From Isoetes taiwanensis (Eukaryota > Streptophyta > Lycopodiopsida > Isoetales > Isoetaceae), in contig JAJEKV010000057.1 in assembly GCA_021234155.1 (NCBI GenBank), positions 1,891,821 to 1,955,820 on the forward strand: a stretch of DNA of 64,000 bases, in the 5' to 3' direction. This document shows positions 27,986-38,869 of this stretch, piece by piece (position 1 is the stretch's first letter; every line of letters begins with the position of its first letter). The notes beneath the pieces are model-generated. The model saw only the letters and a list, made by a program, of their open reading frames with translations. It ran no database searches and was not told the DNA's origin. Made by a program: the position numbers and the translations under genes.

Positions 27986-28195
27986 CAGTGGGGGTGGGAT
28001 CGCGAAGCTATGGGTGAATGGGCTCCCAGGGCTCCAAGAAGACATGTGGACATGCTGTGTGTCATCTGTCCTGTCATACAGTAAGTTACGGGTCAAAATA
28101 TCCATCTCTACCCGATCTATCTCTACCCGCAACTTCTCTTATTCTACTTGCATGTGTTGCTCTGCAACTTCTCTTATTCTACTTCTCTTATTCTT

Positions 28196-28481
28196 CCAGA
28201 TATCCGAAAGTGGTGTGAAAGGACGGGGAGGTCGAGTAGTGTGAGGGCTTAATGGAGTATTGTGAAGGTGTGGCTGAGTATAGAGACGACAAATATGTAG
28301 CATTACATGGACTATCTTCCCTGTTCAAGCCTCTAATATGTGCCAACTCATCTAGCAGTTCTTGTGTTGTTGCTGGCTGGCCCGCTAGCCTCATGCAATG
28401 GCCTAATCATGCAAAAGAATATTTATATTAACATCCTCTCGCTCTGCCCTGTGTTGAGGGTCATGTCTAGCTCGAAGCATG
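28196..28481. repeat. Module S1, left part (copy 2)
   Basis: Paralogous to 44,691-44,973. Ends in GCATG (28,477-28,481), the copia target. Confidence 0.7.
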
Positions 28482-28828
28482 TGTTGGAATATAAATATGC
28501 TGACTAAGCATAGTTCTTTGAAACAAAGAGTGATTCAAAGACTTAGCACACACATGTCTTTGAGAAGGTCTTTGAAATGTACGTAAGGTAGCACTTTGTC
28601 AAGACCGGAGCACTGAGCCCCCAAATCGATATCGTAATTAGTGGCGGTGATGTAGACTACTATTCTAAGTCTCGCCAGTTGTATATAATGATTGTACGTT
28701 ATGTACTATGCAATGCTCAGAAGTAGATATTGTATTTCCTATTGCTTTTTCTTAATAGAGTTGTTCTTCTATTCTATCTCTTGAGTCGATCTTGTGGGGT
28801 TTGTGCTAGTTTTGCACTAGTTCTATCA
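28482..28828 (+). repeat. Copia 5' LTR (copy 2)
   Basis: Starts TGTTGGAATATAAATATGC and ends TTCTATCA. Includes GTTGTATATAATGATTG as a probable TATA region. The primer binding site abuts the end at 28,829-28,838. Confidence 0.9.
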
Positions 28829-30348
28829 TGGTATCAGATTTTGATATCATGGTATCAGACGCTTTCTTGAGGGAAGAATAGAGCAAGCTATTGGAGAAGC
28901 ATCCAAATTGGATTGGCCATCGTTTCAAGAGTTCTTTGGCTGAGATTTGGTGGTGGTGGAAAATCTCATTTGCAGCATTGGAGAAGATTCTTGCTTTTTG
29001 GCCTAGAGGAAGTGTTTTGGAAGAGAGTTTTGGATTTTCCAGCAAGTTCTAGTGTGAGATTCGAGTTTTCCAAGATCTTTTTGGCGACAAAATTCAAGAT
29101 TCAACTTTTCTAGTGGGTGCTTTATTTGGTGACGAATTTGTTTTCCCAACCATCTATTTGGCTGCTGAAAGCAGGAGAAAGTCATGGATCCATTCAAGTT
29201 CTCATAGAATGCAAAGCTCACTAATAATAATTACCATGCTTGGAAGAAGTTCATGGTGAATTATTTAATATTTAGTGACATGGGAGCGGTGTTTGATGAA
29301 GACTTTATCAGCACTAAGTCAGCAGATGCTGGCAGGGTAAACCAGAAAGCTTGTGCTCTTGTCAAAATGTTGGCTGAAGAGACAATTGGTCATGAAATCA
29401 ACCATTTTACTGAGTTTAAGGAGATGTGGTCTCATTTGGAGAAGTCTCTTGATAGCAAGGGTATGGCTACCCAAATGCTGATCTAGAACAAAATGAGACA
29501 TGCCCAATTAGGTGATTTCAAATCTGTCACATCATACCTTACTCAGATGAAGCAATGGCGCTTGGATTACATGGTTGCTGGTGGAGTGCTGTCTGAAAAA
29601 CATCTGATTCAAGATATCTTGGTTGGTCTTCCTCCTTCGTATGATATTATCTCTTCGTAGATCAGGTACAATATATAGCCAAAGTAACCATTCTACTACA
29701 ACAAGAGGAGTTGGTGCAGAAGCACAGGGATGGGAGAGTGGACCATGCTAATTTTGGGTCCACTTCTCGGGCTGACACCAAGAAGAAGTTTGCTGACAGC
29801 AAAGACTCTAGAAAGTCAGAAAATGTGAAGTCTGATGGTAAGAAATCCAAGGATCAAATGCTGGAATTGTGGTGAAAAGGGTCACGACAGTTCAAATTGT
29901 AAGAAGGGGAAGAAAAGCTCAAAGGATAGTGACACGAGAAGCACAACAGTCAACTCTAAAGGAGAGACAAGTGTTGCAAGTGCCACTTTTGATGCTGAAT
30001 ATCTGATTTTGCAGCAGCGGCCAGCACCCTATAGAAGAACTGGATTTTGGACTCAGGAGCCACAGTTCATCTTACTTGAGATTCAGATGTGTTTTCTGAA
30101 CTTGAACCTCGATCTGGAGGTGATGTGAAGATGGGTGATGGATATTCTCTTCATATCACAGGAAAGGGCATTGTAGCTTTTCAATTGCATGGACGTGATG
30201 TAGTTAGTAAGGTGAGGAATGTCATGTTTGCTCCTGGATTACAGTCTAATATCATGTCTGCAGCTTAATTTGATAAAGCAGGCCACACATTGTTCTCGAA
30301 AATAGCAAAGCCTATCTGCTGGGCAGGAATCCACTTGAAGGAATTGAC

Positions 30349-30921
30349 TTGAAAAGTCTGCAGTTCATGGCACAGTGGATGCTACAGAATGGCTTGTATG
30401 TCTTTGAAGGTTCAGTTCATAAGACTGAACATGGTCTTGTATGTGCTGATTTGACTGCTGAGCATCTGTGGCATGCTCGTTTTGGTCATGTTGGAGGCAC
30501 TGCTGTACATGCTTTGCACAAGAACAAGATGGTTACTAGTATTCCCTCTCTGAAATGTGTCAAGCTTGAGTGTGCTGCATGCCATCTCGGAAAGCAACCT
30601 CAACAGCCTTTTCCACAGCAGGCTATTCATCGCGCAACTCAACCTCTTGAGCTGCTGCATTCTGATTTGTGCTATATGCCTGATGTTTCACTAGGTGGAA
30701 AGAGGTATTTCTTGACCCTGATTGATGATTTCAGTAGGTACACTTGGGTGTATACTTTGCACTGCAAATCTGAGGTGTTTGGCAAGTTCAAGGCCTTCAA
30801 AGCAGCAGTCGAAAAGCAGATAGAGTTAGTAATAAAAATGTTGAGAAGTGACAATCGAGTGAATATGTTTCTAATGCCTTTGATGAGTTTCTCATGGAAG
30901 AAGGTATTGAAAGACAGTTAA
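30349..30921 (+). pseudogene. Copia integrase segment (copy 2)
   Basis: A continuous 190-codon frame, identical in protein to copy 3 (54,055-54,627). It holds the integrase zinc-binding HHCC region (HLWHARFGHVGG ... CAACHLG) and two catalytic aspartates (LLHSDLCY and LRSDN). It is cut by a one-base deletion just after LRSDN that puts the remaining integrase into the next frame. Copy 3 carries the same deletion. Confidence 0.9.
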
Positions 30922-31132
30922 TCATTCCTTATGCTCATCCACAAAATGGTGTAGCAGACAGGAGGAATAGATCTTTGCTTGATTTGGCAAGATCTATGAT
31001 GAGTCACAAGCAAGCGTCAATCTTTTGGGGAGAGGCGGTGGGGATGGCAAAGATATTTGGCAAATAGGTCGCCTACTACTGCAGTCCTTGATGTGACTCC
31101 TTATGAATTATTTTGGAGAATGAAACCAGATG

Positions 31133-33196
31133 TGCACGGACAAAACACAAGTGGGTGTCATGGTGTTTTGTCTTTGGGTGGTACTTAGCATCCTTGGCAA
31201 GATGGATGGTACTTGTGTTGTCACACAATTTAATGTAATGAGAATGGAGGTACCGCAGGATCTGTCCACAAATGTTTAAGCCACAACAATTCCCTGCATC
31301 CCAACATTGAGTGCTTTGAATTACGCCTCTGTGGTCTGCGATTGACTGCTTGTAAGGATCGCCTTTGGCCAACCATGTCAAGACGTTAGGCCCTATGAAT
31401 GTGACCATCCCTTGTGGATCTCCGCTATCATGACAATTAGCATGATCCGCATCAACAAAGACTTTCATTTGAAAATCAGAGGACCTCACGATAAAAGAGA
31501 CCTTCTGTGAAGTCCCCTTCGGATATGCCAGATCTTTTAGCGACCTTCCATTGCGACGCCTAGGATTGCTCATGAATGCTTTTCCGGCTCCCACAAAGAA
31601 AAGAGATATCAGGTCTAGTGGATCGTGGAGATATATCAACGCCCTACCAAGCTTCGATAGAGTGTGGGATCACAATCCTCACCATCGAAATCAAGCTCAA
31701 GCCTTGTGCCCGGATCAAATGGACTTGCCACCGGCCTTGCAATCTTGCATCACGATACTTTGTAACATTTCTTTTGATATATTTACGCTAAGAAAGATAG
31801 ATGCCATCCGAAAGTCTTTGCCACACTTCTACACCTAAACAGTAATGCATACGGCCAAGGTCAGTCATCTCGAAGGACGAAGATACTTCAACTTCAATGT
31901 AGAAATCAGCAAATCAGCATCTCCTGTGATGATCATATCATCAACATACAAAACCAATGCACATTTCGCCTTCATGTGATTTGTAATAAAGATTGGGGTT
32001 GCAGCTTTGCACTTCTCTTTGAACCCCCTCTTTCAAGAAAGAAAGCATTAATTTTCGCATGCCAACATCTTGGAGCACGCTTCAAACCATAAATGCTTTT
32101 CTTCAAATGACAAACCAGTGCTCCTTCCCTTGAACAACAAACCACGGAGGTTGAGTCATATAGACCTCTTCCTCCAAATCACCATTCAAAAAAAAGTATA
32201 AGACTTAATGTCTATTTGAAACATTAACCAACCTTTCATTGCAGCAAGAGCTTTAACTGATCTGATAGTGGACATTCTGGCTATGGGAGCAAAGACTTCT
32301 TCATAATCTAAGCCTTTTTTCTGTGCAAAATCCTTGGCTACAAGTCTAGCTTTGTGCTTTGACACTGTCCCATCAACATGAAATTTAGTTTTAAACACCC
32401 ACTTACAGCCAATAACTTGCTTATCAGCTGGGAGCTCAACCAATTCCCATGTGCCTTGCTTCAGCAATTGAGAGTATTCTTCTTCCATTGCATGCTACCA
32501 CTGCGGATCACTAGCTGCTTCATGAAAGGTGTGTGGATCAACATGATCCTGGACCTTTGCCATTAAGGCAAGGTTACATGATCCATTAGACTTCTCTTGT
32601 TTCTCGATCAGACGTGCTGATCTCCTAGGTTCAATAACAGGTACAACAGGTGCTGCAACCAGTTCTGCAACAATTTGCTTCTCCTTGAGACGTGCTGATC
32701 TTCTAGGTTCAACAACATGAGGTATAGCAGGTGCTACAATAGGTGTTGCAACAGGTGCTGGATCAGGTGCTACAGTACCTTCATGTGTGTTGGACTCCCC
32801 ATGAAAGGAACCAACCTACTCATGGACCATAGGGCGAGTGGGATTGGGATCATCCAGTGCCACTACTTCATGCAAATGTGAGTTCACTAGAGAAACCACT
32901 AGAGAGAGAGAGAAAGGTCTACCAGCAGCTGCTATCAGATCTCCAACATCCAAGCTGTTGTCATTGTGAACTGCAGGAGAATCACTTGAAGATATACCAT
33001 CATACACAGCATCTTCAACGAACTGAACTGACATGCTTACAATAACCTGCTTGCTGGAAGGATCATACAACTTGTAACCTTTCTGATTTTCTGGATACCC
33101 AATGAAGATGGCTTTGGCAGCCCTGTCATGCAACTTCGCATACCTTTTCAGCTTCGGTATGGAAGCATAAGCCAAGCATCCAAACACCCTCAAGTG
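31133..33196 (-). pseudogene. Inverted copia reverse transcriptase-RNase H block (copy 2)
   Basis: Reading on - from 33,193: MRVFGCLAYASIPKLKR (the integrase/RT linker), then at 32,488 the MEEEYSQLL and CKWVFKTK reverse-transcriptase start, then RNase H around 31,640-31,150 (VFVDADHANCHD and CDNTSTIHLAKDAKYHPKTK). Reverse-transcriptase and RNase H frames are broken in several places where copy 3 is open, mostly at CAG/CTG-containing sites. The block lies inside an element whose other coding parts are on +. Confidence 0.9.
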
Positions 33197-33395
33197 ACAA
33201 ATGGAATCTTCTCAACTTGTTCATTGCTCCTCACAGGATCAGTTTGCTGATGGCTTTACCAAACCATTAGTTGGATCTAAGTTCGTCAATGTGAAGGAGA
33301 GCTTGGGCATGAAGAAATTGCAGCTGAAGGGAGAGAAGGATTACCTTAGTTTCAGCTGATTTTCTTCTGCTTAGTCAGCAACATTTAAGGGAGAG

Positions 33396-33744
33396 TGTTG
33401 GAATATAAATATGCTGACTAAGCATAGTTCTTTGAAATAGCTTGATGGTTGAGCACTTAGCACACAGTCTTTGAGAAGGTGTTGAAATGTCTGAGAAAAA
33501 AGACTTTGTCGATTACGACATAGGACCCTAAATCCCGGCCGTAATTAGTGGATGGTGGTTAAGCGGTAGACTACTATTCTTAGTCTCACCGGTTATATAT
33601 ATTGATTGTATGTTATGTACTATGCAATGCTTTCGAGTAGAGATTGTATTTCCTATTGCTTTTTCTCAATAGAGTTGTTCTTCTATTCTATCTCTTGAGT
33701 CGATCTTTGCGGGGTTTGTCTTTGGTTTTGCACTAGTTCTATCG
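33396..33744 (+). repeat. Copia 3' LTR (copy 2)
   Basis: Preceded by the purine tract AAGGGAGAG. Ends TTCTATCG before GCATATTC. Confidence 0.88.
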
Positions 33745-35871
33745 GCATATTCTCATCGAGAGGCATCGACTTGTGTCTCTCAAACATGTGTTGGGAGCTA
33801 TTCTACATCAACTCATCGGCTCCTCTTGAAAAACCTCAACACTACCTCTGGAGTTATGATTTGCAACATGTGCATAGCCGACGTGGCCTGTGTTGCTGCT
33901 TCCCTATGCCGTGCAGAAGACTCGCACATGAAGGTAGGCATCACAGGTTCTGCCTGCAAAGTGCTTGTCGATCGCGATTGGCCTCAGCGTATAGAGGCAT
34001 CCCTTGAAGCACTCGCTAGCAAGCCACCACATGCCTGTGTACCGAGCTAGGAATGCTTGTCCGGTGGTGTGATGGAGCTCTATCCATGGTTAGGCTCCTA
34101 AAACTAGGGTACCGGTCCAGAGGCCAAATAAATGCACATTGCAAGATTGGCGCAATAAGGATCCAATTTGCTTTTTTAGAATCTATCCAGCAAGAGCCCA
34201 CAGTTGCAAACAACATGTTTTAATGAGCCCACAATTCCAACAACCCACATCGAAGAAGAAGCAATGGTTCATACCACACCGTGGTCATTACATAAACGCA
34301 AATAAAATGATGTTGCAATTTTGGAACTCGTTTGATGGAGTTTTTAATTTTTCCTAAATGAGCTACAATTGACACATGTAAATTTGATCCAAGGAAGAAA
34401 AACTTGGCATTTCAAAAAGAACAAAATTGATACTCACAAAGCTATATTAAGAAGATAGTATTGGAGTTCCAGATAATAAAGTACAAGACTATACAAGTAT
34501 GTTCCTTGCGCTATATGGGTGCAAGGACCCCACCATGGAAATTATGCCCAAATGTGCTTCAAGAATCTTGTTTTGGGATCTAATTTGGCATATACAATCG
34601 AGTGCATGATATCTATACACTGAATATCTAAGCCTCCTAACAACTGGAGCACCTTCTCTGAGTTGATGTGCAACAACAACCTTTGCAGATCCTTCTAAGT
34701 CAAGGAAGTCTTAGAGAAAAGATTTAGAAGATAAGCCTTGAATGGTTGAATCAAATACATGGAACCAAAAATATTCTTTATCATTAAATTATCCAAATCG
34801 GCATTTCAAGGTAAATTCATCACATTCAAAACAACATTTTATCCATAGCAAAACATACAAGATTGCGAAATGACTCAATAAGATGTTGAGGAGTACAATA
34901 AACTCAAGTGCAGCAAGTTCATGAGAAATTCAAAGGAATGGCTTTGATTAATTCCTTGTTGCAAGTGTCAATTTGTTGTCAACACACGGAAACGATCGCC
35001 TGAATGGTTTCATTCTTTGCTGCATAAAGGTATTATTGCAACTAAAAATAAAGCGAGATCCATTGTGGTTAGATAAGATAAGGAACTTTAACGTCCATGG
35101 AGACCACCATTCTTCCTTAGACCTCTAGACTTAAATTTGCCTTTCTCACCTGGTTCCTGCAACATACAGAAAATTAAAGTTAAACGAACTTCCTATACGT
35201 GGAACTTCTCTACTTTGGATGGGATATAGAACCATAAAAATGGTTCTTTACTGACACAAGCAATCGACATGACGAGTATAGAAATGAGTGTCACATAAAA
35301 AACTACCTACTAGAGCACATGCAGTAGAATTAAGCATTTATAAAGTGCATTTGATTTGGACTTTGTAGACTTAACTAGGAAAAAACATGAAAGAAGCCAG
35401 TATATACTTCCACAGACATGGTAAGAAAATAAAGCAAGAAAGCTTCGTTCTGTCCTTCCTCCTCCACAGGCGCAGGTAGAGTATGTCACCATATCCTTCT
35501 CAAATCGTACATGTGATCCATTATAATTACTAGCACTACTCTGTAACAAAGATGCATCTAGTCTAAGCTGCTTCTTTTCTGCTTCTTCATTCCGTAAACT
35601 ACTCCATAACCATTGCCACCAAGACTAACTAGCCATAGCTAATGCATTGTTTGAAATAATTTACCAAGTTAGTGAGAACTTGCTGCAGGAATAGGTCTTC
35701 ATTTTTTCCCTCATTCTCATTGCTAACAGCTCCCCTAAATTGTGCATCAGTGCTTTTCATATGGTATTTTGGATAAGCCATTGATTAGGAATCAATTGTT
35801 CATGAGTTCGAATCCATGTACTCCCGTAAATATATGGGTTATCTTTACTCTTTGGCCCTTTTAGTCTTCGA
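33745..35871. repeat. Modules S1 (right part) and R1 (copy 2)
   Basis: Module S continues to ACTAT at 34,488-34,492, an unoccupied site for the small LTR element. R1 follows and is nearly identical to 58,498-59,868. Only short, unconserved frames are present. Confidence 0.7.
34923..35702. other. 780-bp segment present in R1 but not in R2
   Basis: Flanked by TTCAT on both sides (34,918-34,922 and 35,698-35,702). Module R2 (near 48,717) has a single TTCAT at this point. I see no terminal inverted repeats and no coding potential. It may be an insertion with a 5-bp target duplication, or a deletion in R2 between short repeats. Confidence 0.6.
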
Positions 35872-37164
35872 CCTTATTCACTGTGAAGATCCGGATTTGA
35901 TCACCTTCAAAGTTGTTCAGCCGATGGCGTACATTTTCCATGACTTCTATCTGGCTGATACACAGGACAAATTTCGTGATGGGCCACATCAGAACTTTCA
36001 GGGTGACTCGACAGTTCAATGGTTGCTTTTGGATAACAACCCCTATCGGTTTGATCATGATCGGACTCACGCTCTTCATCAAGAGTACATGCCGGAGCTT
36101 GCTCATCATTTACCTCTATGGCAAGGCAAAAGCTTATTTGCGGGAATCTGGAAGAATCTTGGACATTATGAGGATCTTCCCTTTGCTCAAGTTTATATGC
36201 AGCACTTGGCAGGTTACAATCAACTGCGTGCTCTTCTGGATAGCAAAAGCAGTCCCCACGGGTTGGGATAGCCCCCTCAGTATACTCTCGGCTCCTCCAC
36301 TTACGCTTGGGACCATTGGTGCAAAGCTCTTGATCCCGACCTTGTCCAGGTGACGGGGAGGCGGGCTCAAGAGACCACGCCCATGGGCATGGCCCCCTCT
36401 CCATATGCTTCCCTGGGTGTCCCTCCACGCCCCCGGTTCCCACACCTCGATTGGCGTCTCCCCTTTTTGGACCAAGGTCATGGATGGCCCTTTGGATGGA
36501 CTCGCCTCGGATCTCGGCGGATCTCCGGTGGGATCCCCGTTTTGTCCGCCGCTCCAATTGGGAGGATGGTGCCACCCTTGATGACACTGCAAATTGGATC
36601 TATATTGCAAATGAGCGTGGTTGGCAACGCCCTGCTGATGCTATTCATGGTCTTGATACCTTCTTGCAGAATGCTGCCACCTCACCAGACCCTTGAGCAT
36701 GCCGTCAAAGGCGGGGCTTGGTTGCTCTCAAGTGCATCCTGTTTGTTTCTTCTGAAGCCCATGCTGCCCTTGAAGACATGGTGCGCTCTCGGTTCCTCAT
36801 GGATGCCGATCCTGCCCTTGGGTTCAACACTCCTGCTGCTCTTCAAATACGTCAGGATCTCATTGGCACTTACCATAATGGTGCCCGTCCTCATTCCCGT
36901 GAGGATCACTTTCAGACTGCTGGTTTCCCGCCCTCGGAAACACTTCCTCCTTTTCTTCACTCTGAGTGTCGTTTGGTGGGGGGGAGTGTTAGTCCTGTGC
37001 CTCCTAGTGCGGGGACTATTCATCATCTGACGGACCGAGGTCAAGTCCAAGGATCCCTGGTCGGGCCGCGAATTCGGTCGTCAAAGGCCGGTGAGAAGAC
37101 CAAGCGGCCAGAACCCGCGATCAAAGCATCGTCCGCTACCAAGAGGCGGCCTTCGGACAAGTGA
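35872..37164 (+). pseudogene. GC-rich unrecognised gene remnant (copy 2)
   Basis: A clearly GC-richer block between AT-rich flanks. Frame one (to 36,271) contains HDFYLADTQDKFRDG, VQWLLLDNNPYRFDHD and QEYMPELAHHLPLWQGK. After frame changes, a second frame (36,451-37,164, one stop at 36,694) contains ANWIYIANERGWQRPADAIHG, ILFVSSEAHAALEDMV and a lysine-rich tail. A third frame bridges them with a proline-rich segment. The sequence suggests a single protein of about 400 residues broken by at least two frameshifts. I do not recognise the family. It could be a host gene fragment or an ORF of another retroelement, given the LTR-like sequence downstream. Confidence 0.5.
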
Positions 37165-37412
37165 GGGGTCATCCGCGCGTCGGCGTCAAGCGTGATTCGG
37201 GCACTTCAAGAGCCTTTGCCGGCATTCACGCAAATCGGGCCTCCTTCCGAGTCGACGCAAGAGATCGGTCGAGTGTCTATATTGGGCCAAAGGCCATTGT
37301 ACTATATATATGAGTAGAGCTAGCACATGAGTTTTTTAATGAGTTTTGAGTCTTGTCTCACTTCAGTTTTCTCTCGGTTGCGAGAGCTCATGTATCATCA
37401 TCATTGATATCA
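36987..37412 (+). repeat. LTR-like segment downstream of the GC-rich frame (copy 2)
   Basis: The run GGTGGGGGGGAG directly precedes TGTTAGTCCTG, as a polypurine tract precedes a 3' LTR. The segment contains GTACTATATATATGAGTAGAG (a TATA-like start region) and ends near GATATCA. No partner LTR is visible in the window, and it overlaps the end of a reading frame, so this is tentative. Copy 1 has the same segment near 13,217-13,652. Confidence 0.35.
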
Positions 37413-38860
37413 AGGAAGCTTATCATTGTTGTCTCGTTGCTCTTTTGTTTTCTTTTCCCTTTCCTTTGTTTTCTTGCAAATCCCGCGTGACATAGTCCCC
37501 GGATTCTCCTGTTAGATCCAAGGGTCCTCCACGAGGGTCTTGTCTTGCGGGGAGTTCGAACCGGACCCCAAACATACTATGTGATTGCATGCCTTTAACT
37601 ACATGCATGAAAAAGAAAAGGATAAAAAACATCATTATATAAGTGGCCAAGGTAAGTCGTCCTTGCAGATACAACACAACATTCTTTCTGTCATTTTCAC
37701 TTTATTGCATACTTATGCTTTAGAGGCTTAGAATTTTTATTACTAAATGGCAATTACTCCTCTCAAGTTCTATCTTTATATCTCCCTTTCCAGTGAATTT
37801 AGATGGTACGGTGCATGTTATTGTTATGGGCGATTCACATGGAGTTTTTTTTGCCACGGTGACAATGCGACTTAACAGCAGAACCCTAGCTTATCAGCAA
37901 AGGCCCCACATCGCATACGGATGTCGCGCCCGGTTTGAAACTCAAAGCGGGCTGAAAAAAAAGCTACGTTATTTATTTGGATCGCCACGAAATCAGCCAC
38001 AAGCGAGATTATCCTTCATGTGATCGCTACATTAAGCCTCTGCGTACTATCACTTTGAAATTCTTGCTTCCTGCACCACATATCACATAACAACCTTTAT
38101 TGCAAAACCCACAGAAATAATTATTTATCTCATGTTGTCAAAAACGAATCTCTATTGATAGTAAGTTTTGATGCCCATATACTGTCATATCCTCTTACAT
38201 AGGTCCCCATCAATAAATTTGAAATTAACTTTTTCCTTACATTTGATCTTCAGTTTTAATGGTAATGCATGCTCGTGTGTGTGCTACATGGGAGACACAT
38301 ATAGGAAATGCCCTATAATTTCACATTCAAGTATCCATTGACGCTCGTGTGTGTGCTACATGGGAGACACATATAGGAAATGCCCTATAATTTCACATTC
38401 AAGTATCCGGGACACTCTGCAGCACAAAAATGGGCAACACCAAAGTTTATTGGCGTAAATTCAAATCCTCTGAGTTATTGTACATGCCATTACTTACTGG
38501 CATAAATTCAAATCCTCGAGTTCTTATGTGTTATGTGGATCAGGATAGCTTATTTTTTAATATTTCGGGGCATCTTGGGTATCAAAAACAAGTTCAATTT
38601 GAACACAATGCGGGGGTGATTAACATTTCCACTGCTCATTTCTAGGCCTATTATGTCAATAAGCTAATTTTATTGTTCTATGTGTTGTGTACATCATAGC
38701 ACTGAAGGCTCTATGCTATCTCAATCATCTGTGGTCGTCCAAAGATTGCACGTTGCATTAACCGAACCAAAGATTGCACCACTCTGACATTCGTGGACTG
38801 AACTCTGGCTCTTGCTGCAAAAATTTGATAGTCACAAAAGCAGCTTCAATAAATAAGGTG
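37413..38860. other. AT-rich stretch with no gene (copy 2)
   Basis: Apart from the 72-bp duplication at 38,271-38,414, nothing recognisable is present. A 71-codon + frame at 38,430-38,645 is not conserved in copy 1 and resembles nothing I know. Confidence 0.5.
38271..38414. repeat. Tandem duplication, 72-bp unit (copy 2)
   Basis: Two adjacent copies beginning GCTCGTGTGTGTGCTACATG at 38,271 and 38,343, almost identical. Copy 1 has the same doublet. Confidence 0.9.
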
Positions 38861-38869
38861 TAGTGCCTA

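Larger units (their letters stand above)
28482..33744 (+). mobile_element. Ty1/copia LTR retrotransposon with inverted pol 3' half (copy 2)
   Basis: The LTRs are 28,482-28,828 and 33,396-33,744, and the flanks GCATG and GCATA form the target duplication. The primer binding site TGGTATCAGA follows the 5' LTR. On + lie gag (from ATG 29,184, with stops), a CCHC knuckle near 29,859-29,900, a DSGAT-type protease and integrase (30,349-31,130). On -, between about 31,133 and 33,196, lie reverse transcriptase and RNase H. The final RNase H codons (DQFADGFTKPLV region) are again on + near 33,235-33,360. The order is the canonical copia order only if the 31,133-33,196 block is turned around. It is not autonomous. 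Confidence 0.92.

Noticed and set aside
35765-35835. tRNA-like segment: a 7-base anticodon-type loop TTAGGAA between paired ATTGA/TCAAT, followed by AGTTCGAATCC resembling a T-loop/B box.
   Set aside because: The T stem needs a bulge and no acceptor stem can be formed with the sequence 26 bases upstream. Present in all R1 copies, but not a functional tRNA; at most a tRNA-derived relic.
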